A stretch of DNA of 64,000 nt from assembly GCF_030116705.1 (NCBI RefSeq), contig NZ_JAOTIK010000001.1, forward strand, positions 992,001-1,056,000, given 5' to 3'. This document shows, piece by piece, positions 54,903 to 63,088 of this stretch. The position numbers and the translations under genes are program-made. Each line of letters begins with the position of its first letter. Position 1 is the first letter of the stretch. The notes beneath the pieces are model-generated. The model worked only from the letters and a program-made list of their open reading frames with translations, did not search any database and was not told where the DNA came from. Origin of the DNA: Streptomyces sp. ML-6 (GTDB taxonomy: Bacteria > Actinomycetota > Actinomycetes > Streptomycetales > Streptomycetaceae).

Positions 54903-54923
54903 TATCAGGCAGGGTTCCTGATA
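54903..54923. promoter_or_regulatory. palindromic operator between ROK and MFS genes
   Basis: TATCAGG (54903-54909) and CCTGATA (54917-54923) form a perfect inverted repeat with a 7-bp spacer, centred 60 bp before the ROK start and 86 bp before the MFS start. It is the best candidate for the ROK binding site. A -10-like element may overlap its right half. Confidence 0.65.
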
Positions 54924-54998
54924 GTTTACGACCCGCACTGTCGACAACGCGCGCCGGACCACCGACGGCGGAAGAATCCCAGGGGAGGGCACGGCGGC

Positions 54999-56231
54999 AT
55001 GACAACGGATTCCACCGAGACGGTCTTCGGTACGGAGCAGGTGAGGCGGGCCAGGTTCGCCATCGCCGCGGTCTTCACCGTCCACGGCGCGGTGACCGGC
55101 AGCTTCGCCACCCGGGTTCCCTGGATCCAGGACCACGCCGGGGTCAGCGCCGGACAGCTCGGCCTGGCCCTGGCCTTCCCGGCGATCGGCGCCTCGCTCG
55201 CGATGCCGCTGGCCGGCGCGGTGAGCCACCGCTTCGGCGCCCGGACCGCGCTGCGCGGGCTGCTCGCCCTCTGGACGCTGGCGCTGGTCCTGCCCGCGCT
55301 GGCGCCCGGTCTGCTGACGCTGTGCGCGGCCCTCTTCGTCTACGGGGCGACGGCCGGCATGTCGGACGTGGCGATGAACGCCCTCGGCGTCGAGGTGGAG
55401 ACCCGCCTCGACAAGTCGATCATGTCGGGGCTGCACGGGATGTGGAGCGTGGGCGCCCTGATCGGCTCGGCGGCGGGCACCCTGGCCGCGCACCTGGGCA
55501 CCGACGCCCGGCTGCACCACGCCCTGGCCGCCCTGGTGCTCACCGCGCTCGGCCTGCTGGCCTGCCGGGGCGTGCTCGACCTGCGCGGCGAGCCGGACGA
55601 GGAGCCGCCGCCGCGCTTCAGCCTGCCGCCGAAGTCGGCGCTGATCATCGGCGCGGTGGGCTTCTGCGCGGTGTTCGCCGAGGGGGCCAGCCTGGACTGG
55701 TCGGCGGTCTACCTCCGGGACGTGATGGACACCTCCGCCGGACTCGCCGCGGCCTCCACCACGGCGTTCGCGCTGACCATGGCGGTCGCCCGGATCGCCG
55801 GCGACAAGGTCGTCGACCGCTTCGGCGCGGTGCGCACCGTGCGGGTCGGCGGGGTCCTCGCGACGGCGGGCGGCGTGCTCGTGGTCACCGCGCCGAGCAC
55901 GGTGCTCGCCCTGTGCGGCTTCGGGCTCCTCGGCCTCGGGGTCGCCGTGGTCGTCCCGCTCGCCTTCGCGGCGGCGGGGCGCAGCGGCCCGAACCCGAGC
56001 CAGGCGATCGCGGGCGTCGCCACGATCACGTACACCTCCGGGCTCATCGCCCCCTCCGCGATCGGCTCGCTGGCCGAGGCGACCTCGCTGGTCGTCTCCT
56101 TCGGCCTGGTGACGGTGCTGGCGTTCGGCCTGGTGCTGGGGGCCGGGGTGCTGCGGGCGGGCGACCGCCGGCCCACGCCGTCCCCGGACGCGGGCGCGAC
56201 GAAGGCGGCACCGACCGAGCCGCGCCCGTGA
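54999..56231 (+). CDS. MFS transporter controlled by the ROK repressor
   Basis: A 410-residue 12-helix MFS protein of the sugar-type/YbjJ-like branch. Helix 1 has FTVHGAVTGSFATRVPWIQDH, and GAVSHRFGARTALRGL is the conserved loop; MNALGVEVETRLDKSIMSGLHGMWSVGALIG is a branch marker seen in Streptomyces. ATG at 54999 follows an AGGGGAGGG site. It is divergent from the ROK gene, which suggests it moves the ROK effector, probably a sugar. Direction and substrate are not shown. Four 20-bp repeats start at its stop codon. Confidence 0.85.
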   Translation: MTTDSTETVFGTEQVRRARFAIAAVFTVHGAVTGSFATRVPWIQDHAGVSAGQLGLALAFPAIGASLAMPLAGAVSHRFGARTALRGLLALWTLALVLPALAPGLLTLCAALFVYGATAGMSDVAMNALGVEVETRLDKSIMSGLHGMWSVGALIGSAAGTLAAHLGTDARLHHALAALVLTALGLLACRGVLDLRGEPDEEPPPRFSLPPKSALIIGAVGFCAVFAEGASLDWSAVYLRDVMDTSAGLAAASTTAFALTMAVARIAGDKVVDRFGAVRTVRVGGVLATAGGVLVVTAPSTVLALCGFGLLGLGVAVVVPLAFAAAGRSGPNPSQAIAGVATITYTSGLIAPSAIGSLAEATSLVVSFGLVTVLAFGLVLGAGVLRAGDRRPTPSPDAGATKAAPTEPRP

Positions 56232-56307
56232 GTCGGAGGCCGGAGCTCTGAGCCGGAGACCGGGCCGCTGAGCCGGAGGGCGAGCCCCTGAGCCGGGGCC
56301 GGGCCGC
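56228..56307. repeat. 4 x 20-bp tandem repeat after the MFS gene
   Basis: Four units of 20 bp begin at 56228, 56248, 56268 and 56288, each starting (G/C)TGAG(T/C)CGG(A/G). The first contains the MFS stop codon, so each unit carries a TGA in the same register. The rest of the gap to 56474 has a hairpin-like GGCGCT...AGCGCC at 56404-56428 and no gene. Confidence 0.8.
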
Positions 56308-56474
56308 GCCCCGGGCGAGGGGCCGTATCGGCCGGGCAGGGGCCGGCAGGCTCCCTACCTGCGGCCCGGCCGAGAGGACCCCACGATCCGGCATTACCAT
56401 GGCGCTGATCATTTCGGCGGAAGCGCCACGCCCATCGGGGCGGTGGGCTCCGTATCTACCCCCAGGGAGCGACC

Positions 56475-57866
56475 ATGGACCTCGGCGTGCGCTGGACCCT
56501 GCACGGCGACGGGAAGACCCCCGCGCCGGGGGCCGTGGTCCGTCCGGACGAACGGCTCTCCTGGCCCCGTACGTTCGGCCTCGGCGCCCAGCACGTGGTC
56601 GCGATGTTCGGCGCGTCGTTCGTCGCGCCGGTGCTGATGGGTCTGGACCCCAACCTGGCGATCATGATGTCGGGTGTCGCGACGGCCGTCTTCCTGCTGG
56701 CCACCCGCGGCCGGGTGCCCAGCTACCTCGGCTGCTCGCTCTCCTTCGTCGGGGTCGCGGCGACGATCCGGGCGAGCGGCGGCAGCAGCGCCGTGGTCAC
56801 CGGCGCGGTGTTCGTCGTCGGTGTGGTGCTCCTCCTCGCCGGTCTCGCGGTGCAGCGGTTCGGTGCCCGGATCATCCACGCGGCCATGCCGCCGGTGGTC
56901 ACCGGCGCGGTCGTCATGCTGATCGGCTTCAACCTGGCGCCGGTGACCGCCTCGACGTACTGGCCGCAGGACCAGTGGACGGCGCTGCTGGTGATGCTGT
57001 TCACCGGTTTGGCCGTAGTGTGCCTGCGCGGATTCTTCTCGCGCATCGCGATCTTCCTGGGCCTGGTCTTCGGGTACGTGCTCTCCTGGGTCCTCGACCA
57101 GGTCTTCGGCAAGATCCACTCCCCGGCGGGCGGTGCCGAGGCCGTGGACCACTGGCGGCTCGACCTGTCGGGCGTCGCGAAGGCCGACTGGATCGGGCTG
57201 CCGTCCTTCCACGCGCCGAGCTTCGAGTGGTCGGCGATCCTGGTCGCGCTGCCGGTGGTCATCGCGCTGATCGCCGAGAACGCCGGGCACGTGAAGGCCG
57301 TGGGCGAGATGACCGGCTCCTCGCTGGACGACAAGCTGGGCACCGCGATCGCCGCCGACGGCGCCGCGTCGATGCTGTCGACCGCGGTGGGCGGCCCGCC
57401 GAACACCACCTACTCGGAGAACATCGGCGTCATGGCCGCGACCCGGGTCTACTCCACCGCCGCGTACTGGGCCGCCGCCTGCTTCGCCCTGCTCTTCGGC
57501 CTCTGCCCCAAGTTCGGCGCGGTCGTCGCCGCGGTCCCCGGCGGGGTGCTCGGCGGCATCACCGTCATCCTCTACGGCATGATCGGCCTCCTCGGCGCCC
57601 AGATCTGGCTGCACGCCAAGGTGGACCTGCGCAATCCGCTGAATCTGGTCCCGGCCGCCGCGGGCATCATCATCGGCGTCGGCGGCGTCGGCCTGAAGAT
57701 CACCGACAACTTCGAGCTGAGCGGGATCGCCCTGGGCACCATCGTGGTGATCACCGGCTACCACGTGCTGCGGGCCTTCGCCCCGGCGCACCTCAAGACC
57801 CAGGAGCCCCTGCTGGACGCGGGAACCTCGGCGTACGACGAAGAGGACCCGACGGACAAGCGGTGA
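56475..57866 (+). CDS. uracil/xanthine permease (NCS2 family)
   Basis: A 463-residue nucleobase permease of the NCS2 (UraA) type with 14 helices. Markers are FGLGAQHVVAMFGASFVAPVL in helix 1, the QxG-type substrate motif around GGPPNTTYSENIGVMAATRVYS, and the conserved ALIAENAGHVKAVGEMTG segment with the proton/substrate Glu. ATG at 56475 follows GGGAGCGACC. It likely imports uracil by proton symport; xanthine is the alternative. No PyrR-type attenuator is seen upstream. A long hairpin at 57889-57940 ends the transcript. Confidence 0.92.
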   Translation: MDLGVRWTLHGDGKTPAPGAVVRPDERLSWPRTFGLGAQHVVAMFGASFVAPVLMGLDPNLAIMMSGVATAVFLLATRGRVPSYLGCSLSFVGVAATIRASGGSSAVVTGAVFVVGVVLLLAGLAVQRFGARIIHAAMPPVVTGAVVMLIGFNLAPVTASTYWPQDQWTALLVMLFTGLAVVCLRGFFSRIAIFLGLVFGYVLSWVLDQVFGKIHSPAGGAEAVDHWRLDLSGVAKADWIGLPSFHAPSFEWSAILVALPVVIALIAENAGHVKAVGEMTGSSLDDKLGTAIAADGAASMLSTAVGGPPNTTYSENIGVMAATRVYSTAAYWAAACFALLFGLCPKFGAVVAAVPGGVLGGITVILYGMIGLLGAQIWLHAKVDLRNPLNLVPAAAGIIIGVGGVGLKITDNFELSGIALGTIVVITGYHVLRAFAPAHLKTQEPLLDAGTSAYDEEDPTDKR

Positions 57867-57888
57867 CGGCCGGGCCGGACCGGCGATG

Positions 57889-57940
57889 ACGCGGCGACGG
57901 CCGCGGCGGGACGATGTGTCCGCCGCGGCCGTCGCCGCGT
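57889..57940. terminator. 21-bp hairpin between convergent genes
   Basis: Arms 57889-57909 and 57920-57940 are perfectly complementary over 21 bp with a 10-nt loop. It starts 23 bp after the permease stop and ends 41 bp before the GNAT stop on the other strand. Confidence 0.82.
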
Positions 57941-57981
57941 TCCCGCGTCCCGTCGCCGGGCCTCTTTCCCTCGGCCGTCGC

Positions 57982-58932
57982 TCAGAAGCAGTCGCCGTAC
58001 CAGTGCACCGCGCCGGGCGCCGTGACCGCGGCCCGGACGGATTCCGCGGTGGCGTGCAGCGGGCGTGCCATGCCCACCCGCTCCGTCACCCGCCGGGCGT
58101 CCCTCAGCAGGGCCGGCAGCGCGGCCCGGACCCCGGGTTCGTCGGGGAGCCGGACCCGGGCCCGCTCCAGCCCCGCCGCCCGACCCCGTTCGCCGACCGC
58201 TGCGAGCAGTTCCCCCAGGGACCCGGGTGTCCCCGCGAACTCCCGCACCTCGACGTACTCCCCCACGTGCTGGGCCACGATCCAGCCGGCGAGCGCCCCC
58301 GACGCGGGGTCCTCGGCCACGAGCCACCGCTCGGCCGGGCCGTACCAGGCGGGCACGCGCACCGCCCAGTCCTCGGCGCTCCGCAGCGAACTGAGCGGCC
58401 GGTCCGCGTTGTACGCACGGTGCAGCGCGGCCACCCCCGCGGTGTCCCGCTCGGTGGCCGGCCGAATGCGGAAGGTTGTCCCCGCGGCGGACGGCGGTGC
58501 GAGCGTCCCGCCGGTGAGCGTCCCCTCGGTGTACGCGCTGTCGAACTCCTGCCAGCCCGAGCCCCGGTAGACGCCGGGGGTGCCGGTGAACAGCAGCGAC
58601 CAGGCGCACCCCTCGGCCCGCATGGTGCGCTCCGCCTCCACCAGCAGCCGCCGCACCAGCCCCCGCCCGCGGGCCTCGGGGCGGGTGGCGACGCTGCCGA
58701 TGCCGCCGACCCGCCGCGGGGCGCCGTCCGCGTCGCGGATCGTCCTCGGCACGTAGACGACGACCGCGTCGATCCCGTCGCCCGCGGTGTTCTGCGCGAC
58801 GAAGGTGTGCCGGTGGCGGTCCGGGTCGAGGGCGTGCAGGGCGGTGACCTGCGGGGCGTCGAAGCACAGCCGCCACAGCCCGGCCAGCTCCGGGTCGTCG
58901 GCCGGGGTGGCGGTCCGGATGACGGCGGTCAC
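57982..58932 (-). CDS. GNAT family N-acetyltransferase (Eis-like)
   Basis: A 316-residue GNAT protein. The N-terminal acetyltransferase domain has VGGIGSVATRPEARGRGLVRRLL (CoA-binding RxxGxG/A type) and GVYRGSGWQEF. The C-terminal half is a second GNAT-like domain with EVREFAGTPGSL, similar in plan to the Eis/Acetyltransf_9 group. The GTG start at 58932 overlaps the stop of the upstream beta-helix gene (GTGA), so the two are coupled. Substrate unknown; the pairing with an exported protein gives no hint. ATP- or metal-binding motifs are absent as expected. Confidence 0.85.
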   Translation of the reverse strand: MTAVIRTATPADDPELAGLWRLCFDAPQVTALHALDPDRHRHTFVAQNTAGDGIDAVVVYVPRTIRDADGAPRRVGGIGSVATRPEARGRGLVRRLLVEAERTMRAEGCAWSLLFTGTPGVYRGSGWQEFDSAYTEGTLTGGTLAPPSAAGTTFRIRPATERDTAGVAALHRAYNADRPLSSLRSAEDWAVRVPAWYGPAERWLVAEDPASGALAGWIVAQHVGEYVEVREFAGTPGSLGELLAAVGERGRAAGLERARVRLPDEPGVRAALPALLRDARRVTERVGMARPLHATAESVRAAVTAPGAVHWYGDCF

Positions 58933-61088
58933 AGGATCAGGTTCCCGTCCGTGCGCACCGACGGGCCGTTCGCGGGCATCGCGGTGCGCTTCGTGCCGTC
59001 CTCCACGCACCCGGTGTGCAGGGCCGAGGCCAGGGCGCCCGGGGCGAGGTGGAGCGTGCCGCCGGTGAAACGGCTGCCGCTCGCCGCGTAGTGGTTGGTG
59101 CCGTCGGCTATGCGGATGTGGGCGGTGTCCGCTCCGGAGGCGACGCCGGCGATCCCGTTGATGTCCCAGGTGACCTTCCCGGAGCCGGCGGCCCGGCCGA
59201 GCAGTGCCTTGGCCTTGTTGCCGCCGGTGAGACGGACCCCGCCGGTGAGGGTGATCCGCTGGTCGCGCACGGCGCTGAGTTCGATGCCGGTGTTGTCGTA
59301 GTGCCCGCCGTCGATCCGCAGGTCGGCCGAGCCGACCGAGAGCGGCGCGGCGTTCTCGGCGCCGATGACGGTGCAGTCGGTGAGGTGGACGGGCCCCGCG
59401 CCGCGCAGGATCGCGCCGTCGACGCCCTTGAACGTGCAGCGCACGAAGTGGACGGGGGCGGTGACCGGGGTCTGCACGAGGACGGCGCCGGCGGGCGGCT
59501 CGAAGGAGCAGTCGCTGATGGTGGTGGGGCGGCCGGAGCGGGCGGAGCGCTGGGCGACGGCGAAGGTCTTCGCGGTGCAGCCGCGCACCTGGGCCCCGTC
59601 GGCGTTGACGGTGAGGGTGCCCGCCTGGTCGAAGGTGGGGCGGGCGATCACCGTGACGTCCTCCAGGGTCAGGTCGGTGATCTTGGTGTTGGCGGTGAAC
59701 CAGGAGCAGACGTGCCGTCGTACGGTGATCCGCTTGGCGGAGATGCCCCACTGCGCACCGGAGTTGGCGATGTCCATCAGCCCGGAGTTGCCGTCGAAGA
59801 GCAGGTCGTGCTCGTACTGGCCGTGGGTGGTGAAGGGGTTGCCGCCCGCGTCGTCGCCGTCGCCGTGGCAGTTGACGACGGTGCAGTAGGCGGAGGCGGT
59901 GAGGTCGTTGAGGTGGCGCACGTTGCTGGTCGTGCAGTCCGCGACCCGCCCGTACAGGCAGTAGATCTGCTGGGTGAGGTAGCCCGCGCCGCCGTACTCG
60001 ACGGTGGGCGGGTTCTTCAGGGAGCAGTCCTCGGTGCGGAAGCGGGTGCACCAGCGGCGCATGATGACCGGCCAGAAGGAGCCGGTGGCGTGGATGCCGG
60101 AGACGTCGCAGCCCACCGCGTACTCATAGGAGACCGGGTGGGAGCCGGTGTACTCGTCGCGGCCGGCGCCCTCGAAGACCATGTTGCGGACGTGGGCGTC
60201 GCGGACCGGTTCGACGCGGGTCCAGGTGAGGGTGCGTCCGGCGGCGAGTTCCCAGCCGTTGAGGTAGCCGATCCGGATGTGCGTGGCGTCGACGATCTCG
60301 GTGATCTCGACGAGCTTCTGCAGTTCGCGCTCGTCGCGCCCGCCGCCCTCGACCGGGGCGACCTGGACGGCCCACCACTGGCCGACCTCGAACGCCTTGG
60401 CGTCGGGGACCGGGAAGGTGTCGGTCAGCTCGATGACCTTGGCGGGGAGCGCGTGCTCGACGGTGGTGTCGGTGAGGGTGCCGCGGAAGGAGAGGACGGC
60501 GCCGAAGGGGTTGTCGTGGGTGTTCTTCTCGATGCCTTCGGTGCGTATGCGGTTGCCGCCGAAGTCGAGTTCGATGTGGGAGCGGTCGAAGAGGTGGCGT
60601 TTGGTGAACAGGAGGTCGGTGTGGGCTTCGATGCGGTGGACGCTCTTGTCGGCGATCATGGCGTCGAGTGCGGCGTCGGCGGGGGTCTTGGCGTCGAAGT
60701 GGCCGAAGGTGCGGAAGTCGAGGGTGCCGGTGTGGAGCTGGTGCCAGCGTCCGGTCTTCGCGTTCCTGGGTGCGATGACGGTGCCGTTGTTGTGGGCGGC
60801 GGTGGACGTGGGGTCCCAGCGCAGGGCCATGCCGCCGCCGTCGCCGGGGCGGGTGTGGCCGGCCAGGAGGATCTGGGTGCCGGCGGCGAGCGGTTTGGTG
60901 TTCAGCTCGCGCAGTTCGGCGACGGTGTCCAGGCGCAGTACGTCGCCTGCCCGGGCGGGCGCGGCCTGCGCGGTGCCGGAGGCCGCGGCCGTACCGGCGA
61001 TGACCAGACCGGCCAGACCCGAAGCCCGCAGCACGGCACGACGGGACGAAACGGAGGAGGAATCTGAGGACGAGGCATGGACGGACAT
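58929..61088 (-). CDS. Tat-exported right-handed beta-helix protein
   Basis: A 719-residue exported protein. The N-terminus SSRRAVLRASGLAGLVIAGTAAA has a twin-Arg motif, with cleavage near TAQA-A. The body consists of short repeating beta-strand turns (PVHFVRCTFKGVDGAIL, TISDCSFEPPAGAVL and others) typical of a right-handed parallel beta-helix as in pectate lyases and phage tailspikes. Polysaccharide binding or cleavage is likely but no catalytic triad can be assigned. ATG at 61088. It is followed in coupled fashion by the GNAT gene and is preceded by a run of 11-bp repeats. Confidence 0.82.
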   Translation of the reverse strand: MSVHASSSDSSSVSSRRAVLRASGLAGLVIAGTAAASGTAQAAPARAGDVLRLDTVAELRELNTKPLAAGTQILLAGHTRPGDGGGMALRWDPTSTAAHNNGTVIAPRNAKTGRWHQLHTGTLDFRTFGHFDAKTPADAALDAMIADKSVHRIEAHTDLLFTKRHLFDRSHIELDFGGNRIRTEGIEKNTHDNPFGAVLSFRGTLTDTTVEHALPAKVIELTDTFPVPDAKAFEVGQWWAVQVAPVEGGGRDERELQKLVEITEIVDATHIRIGYLNGWELAAGRTLTWTRVEPVRDAHVRNMVFEGAGRDEYTGSHPVSYEYAVGCDVSGIHATGSFWPVIMRRWCTRFRTEDCSLKNPPTVEYGGAGYLTQQIYCLYGRVADCTTSNVRHLNDLTASAYCTVVNCHGDGDDAGGNPFTTHGQYEHDLLFDGNSGLMDIANSGAQWGISAKRITVRRHVCSWFTANTKITDLTLEDVTVIARPTFDQAGTLTVNADGAQVRGCTAKTFAVAQRSARSGRPTTISDCSFEPPAGAVLVQTPVTAPVHFVRCTFKGVDGAILRGAGPVHLTDCTVIGAENAAPLSVGSADLRIDGGHYDNTGIELSAVRDQRITLTGGVRLTGGNKAKALLGRAAGSGKVTWDINGIAGVASGADTAHIRIADGTNHYAASGSRFTGGTLHLAPGALASALHTGCVEDGTKRTAMPANGPSVRTDGNLIL

Positions 61089-61110
61089 GGCGGAGGCGCT
61101 CCTCGCGTTG

Positions 61111-61170
61111 TCGATGCGTGTGTCGATACGTGCTCGATGCATGCTCGGTACGGGCTCGATGCGTGCTCGG
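61111..61170. repeat. five 11-12-bp tandem repeats upstream of the beta-helix gene
   Basis: Units start at 61111, 61123, 61134, 61145 and 61156, with consensus TCGATGCGTGC and one to three changes each, ending in a partial TCGG at 61167. They lie 22-81 bp before the ATG of the beta-helix gene on the minus strand, in its probable promoter or leader. Confidence 0.75.
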
Positions 61171-61196
61171 TGGGGCCGGCCGCCGGTCGGCCGCGG

Positions 61197-62036
61197 TCAG
61201 ATCGTGTTGCGGTAGGGCGGCATGAAGCGCATGCGCGGCATCTGGTCGGCCAGCACTCCCCCGTCGACGACGATGCGGGCCCCGGTGAGGTACGCCCCGG
61301 CGTCCGAGGCGAGCAGCAGCAGGGCGCCCACGCATTCGTCGGGCCGGGCGTACCTGCCGAGCGGGATGCGCTCGCGGTACGCGGACTCGAAGGCCTCCCG
61401 GTCGAAGGGGAACTCGCCGTCGATGGGGGTCTCGACCATGCCGGGGGCGAGGGTGTTGGCGGTGATGCCGTGCGGGGCGAGTTCGACCGCCAGGGTCTCG
61501 GTGAGGAGCTGGGCGGCCGCCTTGGAGGCGTTGTAGTGGGCCAGCCCGGCCTCGGCCACCAGGGCGTTCTTCGAGGTGATGGTGATGATGCGGCCCGGCA
61601 CGGAGTCCGCCGTCATGTGCTCGGCGACGCGCTGGCTGAGGAAGAAGACGGCGTCGACGTTGACCCGCATGATGTGCGACCAGCTGGCGGGGGTGATCTC
61701 GTTGAAGCGTTCCAGCGCGGCCGTGCCCGCGTTGTTGACCAGGATGTGCAGCGGTCCGGCCTCGGCGCGCACGGTGTCGACGAAGTCCGGCAGCGCGTCG
61801 ATGTCCGCGAGGTCCTGTCCGTAGGTGCGGCAGCGCCGGCCGAGCGCCTCCACGGCCGCCGCGGTCGCGTCGATGCCCTCGGCACCGGGCAGGTCGACGA
61901 GCACCAGGTCGGCGCCGGCCTCCGCGAGGCCGGTGGCGAAGGCCCGGCCGAGGCCCCGGGCGGCACCGGTCACGACCGCGGTGCGGCCGGTCAGGTCGAA
62001 GCGCTCGGTTCCGCGCGGCGGGAGGGCTGCGGTCAT
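61197..62036 (-). CDS. SDR family oxidoreductase (sugar-acid pathway)
   Basis: A 279-residue classical SDR. VVTGAARGLGRA binds NAD(P), followed by NNAGTAA, the catalytic Ser in ITITSKNALVA and YNASK with Tyr-Lys. The C-terminal GARIVVDGGVLADQMP matches the family, and the SSK-type ITSKNA loop is common in sugar dehydrogenases. ATG at 62036. It lies about 206 bp downstream of the amidohydrolase on the same strand. With it and the enolase-superfamily enzyme it may oxidise a sugar or sugar acid such as fucose or a related deoxy sugar. Confidence 0.88.
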   Translation of the reverse strand: MTAALPPRGTERFDLTGRTAVVTGAARGLGRAFATGLAEAGADLVLVDLPGAEGIDATAAAVEALGRRCRTYGQDLADIDALPDFVDTVRAEAGPLHILVNNAGTAALERFNEITPASWSHIMRVNVDAVFFLSQRVAEHMTADSVPGRIITITSKNALVAEAGLAHYNASKAAAQLLTETLAVELAPHGITANTLAPGMVETPIDGEFPFDREAFESAYRERIPLGRYARPDECVGALLLLASDAGAYLTGARIVVDGGVLADQMPRMRFMPPYRNTI

Positions 62037-62242
62037 GGCGGGGTTCCTCCAGGCGGAGAGGTACGGGGGGAGGGTTCCGGTCCGGTCTCCGGACGGGCCC
62101 GGGAAAAGGAGTTCCGGTCGCCGGGGAGGTCCGGGCCGCCGCGCCGGGACACTTGGGGTCGCGCGGCGGCCCGGCTGTCGGCCGCGCCCGGGAGCAGGGG
62201 GATTGACCCGGCGCCGTGCCGACAGGTTCGGGGGACGGGGGA

Positions 62243-63088
62243 TCAGCCGTCCAGGCCCAGCAGTTCCAGCGACGGCCGGTGGATGATCTCCTCCACCTTG
62301 TCCACGTCGAGCGGCGGCAGCCCGGGTATGCCGGGGACGCGGGCGATCTCCCGCAGCCCCTTCACCGAGTCGTCGACCGTCGTGAACGGGTAGTCGCTGC
62401 CGAACATCAGCTTGTCGAAGACCCCGTAGTCCTGGACCAGCCGCAGGCTGTGCCAGAGCTGGAAGGGCCGGTAGTGCAGGGCGCTGATGTCCGCGTACAC
62501 GTGCGGGTGCTTGCGGATGACCGCGATGCACTCGCCCTCGAAGGGGTGGCCGAGGTGGGCGAGGACCATCCGCAGTTCGGGGTGGCGGATGGCGACCGCG
62601 TCCAGGTGGCGGGGCATCGCCCACTCCAGCGGCGCGCTCGACACGAAGGTCGTGCCGGTGTGCACCAGGAGCGGGAGGCCGTGCCGTTCGGCGTACGCGT
62701 ACAGCTCGTCGTACTCCTCCGCGGCCGGGTCGAAGCCCGCGTACATCGGCATCAGTTTGATGCCGCGCAGGCCCAGTTCCTGGTGGCCGTACCGGAGTTC
62801 GTCCTGCCAGCCGGGCTGGGTGGGGTCGAGCGAGAGGTAGCCGATGAGCCGGTCGGGGTGCGCCGCGACGTACGAGGCGACGGCGGTGTCGTCGACCCAG
62901 AGGCCGCTGCGCCGTGCCTTGCCCCCGACGACGATCGTGCGGGTGCCCTCGGGGGCGGTGGCGGCGTACTCCTCCCACTTCACCGTGAGGTCGACCTCGC
63001 CCGCGTGGGCGCGGGCGGAGTCCGACTCGAACGGTTCGGTGAAGTCGTGGCTGTGCCGGAAGAGGTGGGAGTGGACGTCGACGATCAT
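62243..63088 (-). CDS. amidohydrolase-2 family hydrolase (lactonase-like)
   Basis: A 281-residue amidohydrolase-2 (ACMSD-like) protein. It starts IVDVHSHLF with the HxH metal motif, then has VHTGTTFVSS, LAHLGHPFEGE and the metal/catalytic FGSDYPF aspartate. These proteins include sugar-acid lactonases and decarboxylases. Its ATG at 63088 overlaps the stop of the enolase-superfamily gene at 63085 by 4 bp. Lactone hydrolysis between a dehydrogenase and an acid dehydratase would fit the operon. Cytoplasmic. Confidence 0.87.
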   Translation of the reverse strand: MIVDVHSHLFRHSHDFTEPFESDSARAHAGEVDLTVKWEEYAATAPEGTRTIVVGGKARRSGLWVDDTAVASYVAAHPDRLIGYLSLDPTQPGWQDELRYGHQELGLRGIKLMPMYAGFDPAAEEYDELYAYAERHGLPLLVHTGTTFVSSAPLEWAMPRHLDAVAIRHPELRMVLAHLGHPFEGECIAVIRKHPHVYADISALHYRPFQLWHSLRLVQDYGVFDKLMFGSDYPFTTVDDSVKGLREIARVPGIPGLPPLDVDKVEEIIHRPSLELLGLDG

